Assembly: GCF_014646895.1 (NCBI RefSeq)
Contig: NZ_BMOD01000005.1
Span: forward strand, 1-64,000
Origin: Deinococcus roseus
Lineage (GTDB): Bacteria; Deinococcota; Deinococci; Deinococcales; Deinococcaceae
Direction of reading: 5' to 3'
Length of the DNA stretch: 64,000 nt
In this document: positions 24,227-32,002 of the stretch, piece by piece
Layout of the letters: each line of letters begins with the position of its first letter
Numbering within the stretch: the stretch's first letter is position 1
Position numbers and translations under genes: made by a program
Notes under the pieces: generated by a model
What the model saw: the letters and a program-made list of their open reading frames with translations, nothing else
The model's database searches: none
Told to the model about the DNA's origin: nothing

Positions 24227-26426
24227 AGGGATTTTTGGCTTTCCAGTTGACCAGCAGTTTGTAGAGGGCTTGCGGTTCATTCATGGGTTCACTGCGGCCC
24301 AATTGATCTCTGGAAGACAGACCGTGGCAGGAGGCGCACACCCGGATTTCTCCAGACTGGAAGGTCAGCCAGTAGCGCTCCCGCACCACACCTTTCTTCT
24401 GAGCATCGGTGAGTTGCCAGGTGGTGGCGCGGTTCACGGGCATGAACATGGCAACCGAACCATCCGCTCCCACCTGCATGAAGTTGGTGCCCACATTGGC
24501 CGTCAGGGCCCTGCCCTCATGCAACTCCTGGGCCAGCACCCGCCGTCCAGGTTTGGGATTGGCCATGCCACCCAGACCCCGGATCATGTCGGCCTGGAAG
24601 AGTTGCAGGAAACTGACATCATAGGCTTTGCCTCCGGTGGCGATGCTCTTGATGCCGCCTGGCACTTGCAAATTGAAGGGTTGCTGTTTGTCCAGACGGT
24701 CCCGCACCGTGACATTGCGCACCACGGCCAGAGCAAGCTGGTTGGTTTTCAGGTAATTCTGGAAAGCCACGGGGTCCACACCCGCTTTCTGAAAGACCGC
24801 CTGTTCTGGGGCAGGCAGGGTGCTTTTCAACATGTTGGGTCTGGTTCTGGGTCTGACTTCCACAGGTTGCAGTTCCCACAGGGTGCCAGAAAAATTGACC
24901 TTGGTGTCTGGATCCCAGTAAGAGAGGGTTTTCTGGATGCCAGGGGTCAGCAACTGGTTGGGGACCATGTAACCACTGGAGTTTTTCTTGAGGGTGGTCA
25001 GGCGGAAATCATATTTGCTGGCACCGCTGTTGGCCTCAGCATAGGTGTAGGCGGTGTGAGCGGCCACCAGGGTTCCATCCTGCAAAGGCAGGGGATCCCG
25101 GTAATGCCCGGAGCTGTTGACTGTCGGGGTTCCCCCGGCCTGGGTGTAACTGGCGGTGTCGCGGTGGGTCACATAATTCACAGTGATGCTGTCTGCTGCC
25201 CGTCCCAGCTGTGCACACATGCTGATGATCTGCCCTGAAGCATGTGTGGAGAACTCTGGTGCATCCACCCCGAAGTAACACCCTGGATATTTGGGGTCTT
25301 CCTTGATCTGGAAGAAGTTGTTGATGCTGTTTTTGTTGACCCGGCTGTATTGTCCGTAGTATTCGGTCAGGTTGGGATCATCATTGAAGGTGCTGGGGAT
25401 GTAACCGTGAAGCTCCTGTCTGCCCAGGTGGTTGAGGACTTCGCCTTCGGTGCCGTCTTCGTGGATGGTCCAGGGGAAGAACTGGTTGAAGGTGTGGGGG
25501 TACAAATTGGTGCCCTGGGCTTCTTCCTGTGCACGGGGCTCAGGAAAGATTTCCTTGCGGGTGACTTTGGAGGCCGTGGCTGCTTCACTGGTGTAATTGA
25601 AAGTGCCGTATCCTGCATTGTCATAGGTGTCTGCATCTGCCTGCTGGTCGCGCTGCAGGTGGTCCCACTGCGTGAAAATCACCCGTCCATAGCTGTCAAT
25701 GATGGGCGTGAAATTGCCACTGGGGGCATGGTTCAGCAGTTTCAGCAGGCCACTGGAAGGATCCATGGACCACAAACCGGTGACCACGGGAGCTTCTTCA
25801 TACTCGTCCCGCTGAGGGTAATGGTGGGCTTCACCTGCTCTGGGCCGGTCGGTGGTGAAGATGATCTTGTCATCGGTGCCATAAATCGGCGAGATGTTGT
25901 TGTAATTGCTGGGCTGGGTGGTGATGCGGGTGATTTTGGGGGTTTCTGTTTTGCCCAGACCGGTGATCTCGTAGATCTGCCAGTAAAAAGTTTTGACCTG
26001 GTACTGGCTGGTGGGAGAGCCCACCACCATGCTGAACAGGGCTTTCTTGCCATCCCAGTGCACACTGGGATCCCGCACGGCAATGCCGCCCGCGTTTTGA
26101 AAGCCGTCCACGCCCCAGCCAGCAGCTTTGGTGAGGTTTTTGAGGGTGCCATCCGGGTAACGGATCCACAAATCTCCGCCACGGGTGGCACTTTGCACAT
26201 CAGAAAGCTGGTTCCCGAAGGTGGATCCAATGGTGGTGAAGTCTGGCCGCACCGGAACCTGGGTCACAAAAAGGATGGGATAAACGGCACTGAAGGCCTG
26301 AGGTGTGGCTTCCAGCACCACATCTTCAGGTACAGTGCCTCCAGATGGGCTGGGCGGTGCCGCCACAAAATGCCCCTGGCAAGACCAGAGCAACAAACTG
26401 AGAACCCAGATGCGAGATGTTTTCAT
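24225..26426 (-). CDS. exported HzsA-middle-domain-like protein with one CxxCH heme site (copy 2)
   Basis: A 733-residue paralog of the gene that follows it. The N-terminus (VLSLLLWSCQGH) has an LWSC sequence that could be a lipobox, so this copy may be a lipoprotein whereas copy 1 looks soluble. The same blocks recur in order: PILFVTQVPV, TIGSTFGNQ, IRYPDGTLKNLTKAAG, SPIYGTDDKIIFTTDRPR, FTQWDHLQRDQQAD, and the heme site VCASCHGLSSRDQLGR. The C-terminal NEPQALYKLLVNWKAKNP is identical in both. It is transcribed first; the other copy follows after 120 nt. Start ATG has GGGGG five nt upstream. Substrate and partner are unknown. Confidence 0.78.
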   Translation of the reverse strand: MKTSRIWVLSLLLWSCQGHFVAAPPSPSGGTVPEDVVLEATPQAFSAVYPILFVTQVPVRPDFTTIGSTFGNQLSDVQSATRGGDLWIRYPDGTLKNLTKAAGWGVDGFQNAGGIAVRDPSVHWDGKKALFSMVVGSPTSQYQVKTFYWQIYEITGLGKTETPKITRITTQPSNYNNISPIYGTDDKIIFTTDRPRAGEAHHYPQRDEYEEAPVVTGLWSMDPSSGLLKLLNHAPSGNFTPIIDSYGRVIFTQWDHLQRDQQADADTYDNAGYGTFNYTSEAATASKVTRKEIFPEPRAQEEAQGTNLYPHTFNQFFPWTIHEDGTEGEVLNHLGRQELHGYIPSTFNDDPNLTEYYGQYSRVNKNSINNFFQIKEDPKYPGCYFGVDAPEFSTHASGQIISMCAQLGRAADSITVNYVTHRDTASYTQAGGTPTVNSSGHYRDPLPLQDGTLVAAHTAYTYAEANSGASKYDFRLTTLKKNSSGYMVPNQLLTPGIQKTLSYWDPDTKVNFSGTLWELQPVEVRPRTRPNMLKSTLPAPEQAVFQKAGVDPVAFQNYLKTNQLALAVVRNVTVRDRLDKQQPFNLQVPGGIKSIATGGKAYDVSFLQLFQADMIRGLGGMANPKPGRRVLAQELHEGRALTANVGTNFMQVGADGSVAMFMPVNRATTWQLTDAQKKGVVRERYWLTFQSGEIRVCASCHGLSSRDQLGRSEPMNEPQALYKLLVNWKAKNP

Positions 26427-26488
26427 GGTGACCCCCGTGACTTGAATAACTCAGCATACGCTCAGCAAAGTCTCAGGTGGTGTGACAG

Positions 26489-26514
26489 CAGGCACCCCTG
26501 AAAAGGAGTGCCTG
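26489..26514 (-). terminator. hairpin downstream of the small ferredoxin-like gene
   Basis: CAGGCAC-C-CCT and AGG-A-GTGCCTG pair around a 4-nt loop with one C/A mismatch, 17 nt after the stop. No T-run follows, so termination is uncertain. Confidence 0.4.
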
Positions 26515-26530
26515 TGCTGGAGTGAGGACT

Positions 26531-26779
26531 TTACCTGCGCTTGCGTGCCCGGATGAGTTGCCTCACCCGTTCTGGGGTCACATGGGCAAAGAGGGCATCA
26601 TTGATTTTGAAACAGGGGGCATCTTCCAGGCTTTCATTGCATTTCTTGAGCACCAGTTCAAAATCACCGTCTGCTGTGACCATGCCAGGTCCAATGCGCA
26701 GTTCTTCATAGATCACTTCGAGAATGGCTTCACGAAGCTCAGGATCAAGTTGGTCGGTACAGAGTTCCAGTCGAATCAT
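26531..26779 (-). CDS. small NuoE-like ferredoxin-fold protein with lost cluster ligands
   Basis: An 82-residue protein. VTADGDFELVLKKC followed by an AP-x-F-x-IN-D segment and HVTPERVRQLI follows the C-terminal half of the thioredoxin-like [2Fe-2S] ferredoxin domain in NuoE, where the usual text is TPDGxFxLxxxxCLGxCxxAP...INxxxYxxLTPExVxxLL. Cysteines are at 7, 47 and 56; the ligand expected at 51 is Leu and no second cysteine follows Cys7. So at most two of four classical ligands remain and a normal cluster is doubtful. It stands alone, upstream of a weak hairpin, divergent from the hydrolase at 27044. The family call rests on pattern only. Confidence 0.6.
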   Translation of the reverse strand: MIRLELCTDQLDPELREAILEVIYEELRIGPGMVTADGDFELVLKKCNESLEDAPCFKINDALFAHVTPERVRQLIRARKRR

Positions 26780-26949
26780 GGGATCAGGGCCCTTAAAGCC
26801 TTAAACAGCTTAGCAGATTTCTGTTGCAGATACCGCTGATTTTGCTGGATCTCTGGCCTGATCCACACCAATGTGCCTCTGTGTGAAAGGTGTTCACAAT
26901 CTTGAGGCAATTCTCTGATGGGCCGCAACTTTGCTTTTTTGGCTGGTTT

Positions 26950-26963
26950 CAGGGAAATCCCTG
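26950..26963. promoter_or_regulatory. palindrome CAGGGA-AA-TCCCTG in a divergent promoter region
   Basis: A 14-nt near-perfect palindrome in the 264-nt region between two divergent genes. A shorter relative, CAGGAAATCCTG, lies before the dppD-type gene at 40454-40465. Possible operator; no further evidence. Confidence 0.35.
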
Positions 26964-27043
26964 ATGCAAATGTTCATCTGATGCAGGGGTGTTAGACTGA
27001 AGCTGCTGTAAACAATTCAACCCGCTTGACATGGAGGTCCAGA

Positions 27044-27682
27044 ATGCAGCTAGATCCCAGCAAGACCGCACTTGTTCTCATCGAATTTCAGAACGATTTC
27101 ACCACTCCCGGAGGAGCGTTGCACGGTGCCGTAAAAGGCGTGATGGATTCCAGCCAGATGCTGGAACACACCACCGCCCTGGTCAAGCAGGCCCGTGATC
27201 AGGGGGTCACCATCATCCATGCCCCCATTTCTTTCGCTGCTGGATATGGTGAAATCAACCCCAGCCCATATGGCATCCTCAAAGGTGTCGTGGACAGCAA
27301 CGCCTTTGTGAAAGGTTCCTGGGGCGCAGAGATCATCGATGTGATGCAGCCAGAAGCTGGAGACATCATCATTGAGGGGAAACGCGGCCTGTGCGCCTTT
27401 GCCAGCACCAACCTGGATTTCATCCTGCGGTCCAGAGGGCTGCAGAATGTGGCCCTGGCAGGTTTCCTGACCAACTGTTGCGTGGAAAGCACCATGCGGA
27501 CGGCCTACGAAAAAGGCTTCAATGTGCTGACCCTCACGGACTGCGTGGCCGCCACCAGCGAAGAAGAACAACGTGTGGCCATCGAAAAAGATTACCCCAT
27601 GTTCTCCCGTCCCATGACCTCAAAGGATTTGCTGGGTGCACTGGAGGGCCAGCAACTGGTGGATGCCAGCCGCGGGTATTGA
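27044..27682 (+). CDS. isochorismatase-family cysteine hydrolase
   Basis: A 212-residue hydrolase with the complete catalytic triad of the family: Asp in VLIEFQNDF, Lys in IIEGKRGLCAF, and Cys in FLTNCCVESTMR, next to the cis-peptide-type turn. Members hydrolyse nicotinamide, isochorismate, carbamoyl groups or ureas; the closest feel is a generic cysteine hydrolase, and I cannot tell the substrate. The ATG at 27044 follows GGAGG; an earlier in-frame start lies inside that ribosome site. Single-gene unit with a strong hairpin terminator shared with the convergent lipoprotein gene. Confidence 0.88.
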   Translation: MQLDPSKTALVLIEFQNDFTTPGGALHGAVKGVMDSSQMLEHTTALVKQARDQGVTIIHAPISFAAGYGEINPSPYGILKGVVDSNAFVKGSWGAEIIDVMQPEAGDIIIEGKRGLCAFASTNLDFILRSRGLQNVALAGFLTNCCVESTMRTAYEKGFNVLTLTDCVAATSEEEQRVAIEKDYPMFSRPMTSKDLLGALEGQQLVDASRGY

Positions 27683-27693
27683 ATTCTGAATCA

Positions 27694-27725
27694 GGGAAAG
27701 GGGCCCATCTACAGGCCCCTTTCCC
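27694..27725. terminator. GC-rich hairpin terminator between convergent genes
   Basis: GGGAAAGGGGCC (27694-27705) and GGCCCCTTTCCC (27714-27725) are perfect 12-bp arms around an 8-nt loop. Only a short CTT follows, so strength may rely on the stem. Confidence 0.75.
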
Positions 27726-27741
27726 CTTGATGGAACTGGAC

Positions 27742-28110
27742 TTACTTGGCAATTTCCAGATACACCCGATTGCTGCCTGTTCTGCGGTAGCTCACCGAGG
27801 CCGTCACATTCTGTCCTGAAAGCCCCAGGGTTTGTGCAGTCGCCACATCTCCCAGCTCACAACTGAGTTCGGTGCTGTCTGCATTGGGTTTGCAGGGACT
27901 GCTGGCATCCAGGGTTTTGAGGGCTTGCCCCTGAACCACCACAATGGTTCCCAGAGCAGGCACACTTCCTGGATTGAATTGCAGGCCACCTTGCACGAAA
28001 GTGAGGGTGGCCTCGTCTCCGAAGGTGGAGTCGATCACAACAGTGGTGGCTTGCTGGGCAGGAGCACAGGCCACCAGCAGAACCAGAAAACCCAGCAAGG
28101 CACGTTTCAC
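27742..28110 (-). CDS. small lipoprotein of unknown function
   Basis: A 122-residue protein with a lipoprotein signal: MKRALLGFLVLLVAC, lipobox LVAC at Cys15. The mature part is Val/Thr/Ser rich and looks beta-stranded, with two cysteines (in SSPCKPNADSTELSCELG) that may form a disulfide. The start is a GTG overlapping the stop of the preceding gene (TGTGA). It is the last gene of a three-gene unit whose members I do not recognise. Probably anchored on the outer face of a membrane. Confidence 0.7.
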   Translation of the reverse strand: MKRALLGFLVLLVACAPAQQATTVVIDSTFGDEATLTFVQGGLQFNPGSVPALGTIVVVQGQALKTLDASSPCKPNADSTELSCELGDVATAQTLGLSGQNVTASVSYRRTGSNRVYLEIAK

Positions 28111-28310
28111 AGGTTGTGTCCTTTCAGGAGGCCCACTTCTGAAAGGGCAGACTGGATCTTCTCCTGAATCTGGATGCGCTCTGCATCGGTCAGGATGTCC
28201 TTGCTCTGGGCGGTGTTGGCAATGGTTTCCAGCACCTGCTGAAAACTGCTGTTTTTTCCGAGGCCCATCATGCCAATCAGCATTTCAATGATCTGTTCAG
28301 CGGCTCCCAT
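28107..28310 (-). CDS. small helical protein of unknown function
   Basis: A 67-residue protein with no signal peptide. It reads as amphipathic helix throughout (EQIIEMLIGMMGLG, then a segment resembling IQIQEKIQSALSEVGLL). It lies three nt after the upstream stop and overlaps the lipoprotein gene by four nt, so it is co-translated with both. No family recognised; small acidic helical proteins in such settings often bind a larger partner. Confidence 0.65.
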   Translation of the reverse strand: MGAAEQIIEMLIGMMGLGKNSSFQQVLETIANTAQSKDILTDAERIQIQEKIQSALSEVGLLKGHNL

Positions 28311-28313
28311 GTT

Positions 28314-28694
28314 TCACCATTTCAGCAGTGTGATGTCGAAGGTTTTGCAGCCCACCGCATCCAGGCAGGCATCTCCAGACAGATCGAGTTTTTTGTTGCT
28401 CTCATCCAGGGCGAGATTGAGGTCCCATTTGGCAATGTGGTAATTCCCAGAAAGGGCCAGAGTAGGGTGCAGCACCGAAAGGTCACCTTCTGCCACCTGC
28501 ACGCCAAAAGCCACCAGCGAAGCAGAAAAAGAGAGGGTTTGCAGGTCCAGGGTGTAATGGATGCTGAGCGGCCCGAACAGGCTGAAGCTGCCTGAATGCA
28601 CATTCAGGTTCTCAGGGTTTGGTGCCACGGCTGTGGTCGTGCTGCTGGTCTGAATGCCGGGCAAGGTGTCTGCAGTGGTGGTGCTGATGGCCAT
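28314..28694 (-). CDS. protein of unknown function, first of a three-gene unit
   Basis: A 126-residue protein. The ATG at 28694 has AGGAAAAA upstream; the frame stays open for 45 codons before that without a ribosome site. There is no signal peptide. A Ser/Thr-rich start (STTTADTLPGIQTSSTTTAV) leads to alternating hydrophobic stretches such as FSLFGPLSIHYTLDLQTLSF, suggesting a beta-sandwich. Two cysteines lie in GDACLDAVGCKTF near the end. I do not recognise it. It forms a tight operon with a 67-residue helical protein and a lipoprotein, so the three probably work together. Confidence 0.65.
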   Translation of the reverse strand: MAISTTTADTLPGIQTSSTTTAVAPNPENLNVHSGSFSLFGPLSIHYTLDLQTLSFSASLVAFGVQVAEGDLSVLHPTLALSGNYHIAKWDLNLALDESNKKLDLSGDACLDAVGCKTFDITLLKW

Positions 28695-29245
28695 GCTTTT
28701 TCCTGAAGTAAAACATCTGTTTGCTGTGTCGTGTTGAGTCGTGTCCTTCACAGCGTATGCAGTGCATCCCACAATCGAACATAGGGGAGAGCACTTATTG
28801 CCTGAAGCGTGGCAGAACCCCATTGGCAATCAAAAGAACGCCCTGGACTGCTGCAGGTTTCTGCTGGTGTTTGGGACTGTAAGTTTTTGGCAAACTGCTC
28901 TGGCCCAACGCCTTCATGTTTTAACACTTTTGGGCATTTGTAAAACGGATTTTTTCTCTCTGGATTGGTGCTCTTTTGCCAAAAAGTCTGGAAATGGGAT
29001 TTAACAATCCTGAAGCCACCCTGAAAGATTCTGGAAAGGACAGATTCCTATACTGAAAGACGATCAGCCCAGCAAAGCCTGGCTGACCCGGGCAAACACT
29101 TTCCTTGCATCTGCACCTGCCTGTTGCCACACAGCACTTCCCTGGAAATGGGAGGGCACAACTTGCGACATCTTGCTTTCTTCTTCCTGCGTTTTCTTTT
29201 CCTCCCATTCTTCCAGAAAGTGCTGCAGGCACCCAAGGAGGACCT
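28695..29245. other. intergenic region between divergent genes
   Basis: 551 nt without a convincing gene. A -10-like TATACT at 29049-29054 may serve the plus-strand metalloprotease gene, leaving a leader of about 185 nt. On the minus strand TATGTT near 28780 may be a -10 for the three-gene unit. The stretch 28850-29050 is AT-richer than average. An open frame reads from 29105 into the metalloprotease but has no ribosome site. Confidence 0.4.
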
Positions 29246-30121
29246 TTGAGATCCATCAGCTTTTCAGGAGCAGCACTGGTTCTGCTGTTCGCCCTCAGCG
29301 CCTGCGGCTCCAGCAGCGTTCCCACCCTCACCACCCAGCCCACCCCCCCCAACACCAACGATGCTTTCAACATCACCCTGGTGTTTCCCAATGCTTCCCT
29401 GACCCCAGCCCAGAAAACCGCCTTCTACGATGCTGCCAACCGCTGGTCCAGCGTGATTGCTGCAGGCCTCCCTGATGCCAGTGGCACCATCAATGGTCAG
29501 TCGCTCAAAGTGGATGACCTCCAGATCACGGCCAGTGCTGTCAGCATTGATGGTGTGGGCAAAGTGCTGGGCCGTGCAGGTCCTGATCTGGTGCGCAATG
29601 ACACAGGCCTTCCCATCACTGGCACCATGGAATTTGACAGTGCAGACCTCAAACTGATGGAAGCCAACGGCACCCTCAGCGGAGTGATTTTGCATGAAAT
29701 GGGCCATGTGCTGGGCATCGGCACCCTCTGGAGCAAATTCATCACCTACAATGGCAATTCCAACTGCCAGGGTGCCACAGCCATCTCCTTCAACGGAACC
29801 CACGCCACCACCCAGTATCACAGCCTGGGCAAAACCGGGAATGTGCCTGTGGAAAACCAGTACAGTGCAGGCACCAAATGTGGTCACTGGAGCGAAGCCC
29901 TGTTCGGCAATGAATTGATGACCGGATTTGTGAACATGGGTTCCATGCCCCTCAGCAAAATCACTGTGGGAGCACTGGAAGACCTGGGTTACAAAGTCAA
30001 TTACAATGCTGCAGAGGCCTACACCCTGCCCCTGGTGTCCAGCCAGGGCATCGATGACCACAACCACGGTCAGGGACTCATTGAACTGTTCACGGTTCCT
30101 CAGGTGTTTCCAGGCAACTGA
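29246..30121 (+). CDS. leishmanolysin-like zinc metalloprotease lipoprotein
   Basis: A 291-residue exported protein. I choose a TTG start at 29246 because AAGGAGG stands just before it; upstream in-frame codons have no such site. The signal (GAALVLLFALSAC) ends in a lipobox with Cys20 or so, then a Ser/Pro/Thr-rich linker. The catalytic zinc motif HEMGHVLGIGTLW (HExxHxxGxGT) is intact and is followed downstream by GHWSEALFGNELMTG, matching the third ligand and Met-turn region of leishmanolysin-related M8-type peptidases in bacteria. It likely cleaves proteins outside the cell. Monocistronic; no inhibitor or substrate gene nearby. Confidence 0.8.
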   Translation: MRSISFSGAALVLLFALSACGSSSVPTLTTQPTPPNTNDAFNITLVFPNASLTPAQKTAFYDAANRWSSVIAAGLPDASGTINGQSLKVDDLQITASAVSIDGVGKVLGRAGPDLVRNDTGLPITGTMEFDSADLKLMEANGTLSGVILHEMGHVLGIGTLWSKFITYNGNSNCQGATAISFNGTHATTQYHSLGKTGNVPVENQYSAGTKCGHWSEALFGNELMTGFVNMGSMPLSKITVGALEDLGYKVNYNAAEAYTLPLVSSQGIDDHNHGQGLIELFTVPQVFPGN

Positions 30122-30235
30122 AATAAATCCCAACCCATCAAACAGCTTCGTGCAAACGAGGCTGTTTTTGTTTGCAGGATCGCAGCATTTCACACCTCTG
30201 CTCAGGCAACCTGCTGCTTAAACTGGTTTCAGACC

Positions 30236-31942
30236 ATGAACTGTCCCAGTTGCAATGAACCCATCACCGAAGACCTGCGGGTGTGCCCGACCTGTGGCAT
30301 GCCCCTGCAGATGCAGCTCAAAGTGGGAACCCGCTTGCAGCAAGGCAAATACACGGTGGGCAAAGTGCTGGGGCAGGGTGGGTTTGGCATCACTTATCTG
30401 GGAGCCAACACCATCCTCAAGATGGCTGTGGCCATCAAGGAACTGTTCATGGAGGGGATGGCCCGTGGCAACACTGGAAAAGTCCTGGCTCCAGCCCACA
30501 CCGAATTTGCCGATGAAAAGCTGCGCTTCCTGGACGAAGCCCGAAAACTGGGCCAGTTCTCCCATCCCAACATCGTGCGGGTCTTTGATGTTTTTGAGGA
30601 AAACAACACCGTCTATCTGGTGATGGAGTATTTGCAAGGGGAAACGCTGGGCAAGCGCATCGAGTCCAGAGGAAAGCTTTCTGATCAGGAAGTGCTGGAC
30701 ATGCTTTATCCTTTGCTGGATGCCCTCAAAGTGCTTCATGACCAGAACATGCTGCATCGGGACATCAAACCCCACAACATCTTCCTGACCCGCACGGGGC
30801 GCACCGTACTGATTGATTTTGGCTCGGTCAGAACGTTCACAGCAGGCAAAGCGAGCAACCACACCCGTCTGGTGACGGTGGGCTATGCTCCTCTGGAACA
30901 ATACGCCACCTCTGCAAAGGTGGGACCTTACACCGATCTGTATGCTCTGGGGGCCACCCTGTTCCATGCCCTGACGGGGGCGCCACCTCCTGCTGTGCTG
31001 GACAGGATCAATGGCATGGCCTTGCCCGGGCTTCCCACGGGAACAGATCCGCTGCTGGCCCAGGTGATCCAGAAGACCCTGGCACTGCAAATTGAAGAAA
31101 GGCCCCAGTCCATAGCCCAGATGCGGGAGTGGTTGCAGATGCCAGCAACATCAAGAAGGGCACCAACCCCTCTTCCGCAGCCTTCCAGCACACCCGTCAT
31201 GCCTGCAAAGCCCCCAGAGCCTCCTGCAGATCCCCGTATGCTCTCCAGATCAGGCAGGCGTTATGCTGTGCTCTCAAATGCCCTGAAAGCCCCGCTTTAT
31301 GCCAGAGAACAGGGTTTTCATTATGATTACGACACCGAATCGGTGATTGAATTTGACGATGGCACCCTCAAACTGGCTTTCAAATCCAGAGGTTTTGACC
31401 AGGACAGTGTCTCCATCCGCTGGATCCTCAACAACGGACAGCGCACCGATGACCTCGAGGTGTTCGATTTGCCTGTGGAAATTGATCTGGACCGCATTCC
31501 AGAAGAATATTCTGCTCTTGAATACCAGCTTTATCAGGGCAGGGATGCCCGAACTGTGGGCTATGTGGATCTGGCAGATGCATCGTATAAAGATGCATCC
31601 GTGCATGATCACAGGCTGCGTTCTCAGCGGGCCTTCCTGAACAACAAACCCAGTTACAACAAGGTTCCAGTGGTCCACATCGAGAAATACGCCTCTGGAG
31701 GCTTCATGGATGTGCGGTTCCGGGACACCACAGCCAGAAATGGCGATCATTTGATTTTTGACGCTGCAGGAGCCAGAGGAGACGTCAAAATCACCTATGG
31801 AGATTGGAATGAATATTTTCCCCTGCCTTTTGCACTGGATTTGACCAGTCTTGCTGGGGAACTGGAATACACCATCCAGGTGGATACACCACTGGCCCTG
31901 GGGAATGAATTTCAGGGGAAAGTGTTTTTCTATTACGACTGA
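30236..31942 (+). CDS. Ser/Thr protein kinase with N-terminal zinc ribbon
   Basis: A 568-residue cytoplasmic kinase. Residues 3-20 form a small zinc ribbon (CPSC...CPTC). Residues about 35-305 are a full eukaryotic-type kinase domain: glycine loop GQGGFG (46-51), ATP Lys68 in AIKE, Glu101, HRDIKPHN with catalytic Asp176, and DFG at 194-196. A Pro-rich linker (about 312-340) leads to a 225-residue C-terminal domain that I do not recognise; it is acidic and beta-rich, with no membrane segment, unlike the PASTA-type sensors. Such kinases phosphorylate partner proteins; none is adjacent. The ATG lies 114 nt after the metalloprotease, with no strong ribosome site. Confidence 0.88.
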   Translation: MNCPSCNEPITEDLRVCPTCGMPLQMQLKVGTRLQQGKYTVGKVLGQGGFGITYLGANTILKMAVAIKELFMEGMARGNTGKVLAPAHTEFADEKLRFLDEARKLGQFSHPNIVRVFDVFEENNTVYLVMEYLQGETLGKRIESRGKLSDQEVLDMLYPLLDALKVLHDQNMLHRDIKPHNIFLTRTGRTVLIDFGSVRTFTAGKASNHTRLVTVGYAPLEQYATSAKVGPYTDLYALGATLFHALTGAPPPAVLDRINGMALPGLPTGTDPLLAQVIQKTLALQIEERPQSIAQMREWLQMPATSRRAPTPLPQPSSTPVMPAKPPEPPADPRMLSRSGRRYAVLSNALKAPLYAREQGFHYDYDTESVIEFDDGTLKLAFKSRGFDQDSVSIRWILNNGQRTDDLEVFDLPVEIDLDRIPEEYSALEYQLYQGRDARTVGYVDLADASYKDASVHDHRLRSQRAFLNNKPSYNKVPVVHIEKYASGGFMDVRFRDTTARNGDHLIFDAAGARGDVKITYGDWNEYFPLPFALDLTSLAGELEYTIQVDTPLALGNEFQGKVFFYYD

Positions 31943-31972
31943 AAAAATCCTCCCCTGCATGGCAGGGGAGGA
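31942..31972 (-). terminator. rho-independent terminator of gltB
   Basis: TCCTCCCCTGC (31948-31958) and GCAGGGGAGGA (31962-31972) pair perfectly around ATG. On the minus strand six T follow at once (plus-strand AAAAAA, 31942-31947). It lies about 30 nt past the gltB stop. Confidence 0.88.
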
Positions 31973-32002
31973 AAGCGAAGCGTTAGCAAGCGAGGTGGGG
32001 TC

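Noticed and set aside
21945..26426. Reading the heme-protein pair as hydrazine synthase, that is anammox metabolism
   Set aside because: Only the middle-domain pattern and a single heme site are present; no beta or gamma subunits, no hydrazine dehydrogenase, and the organism is Deinococcus-like.
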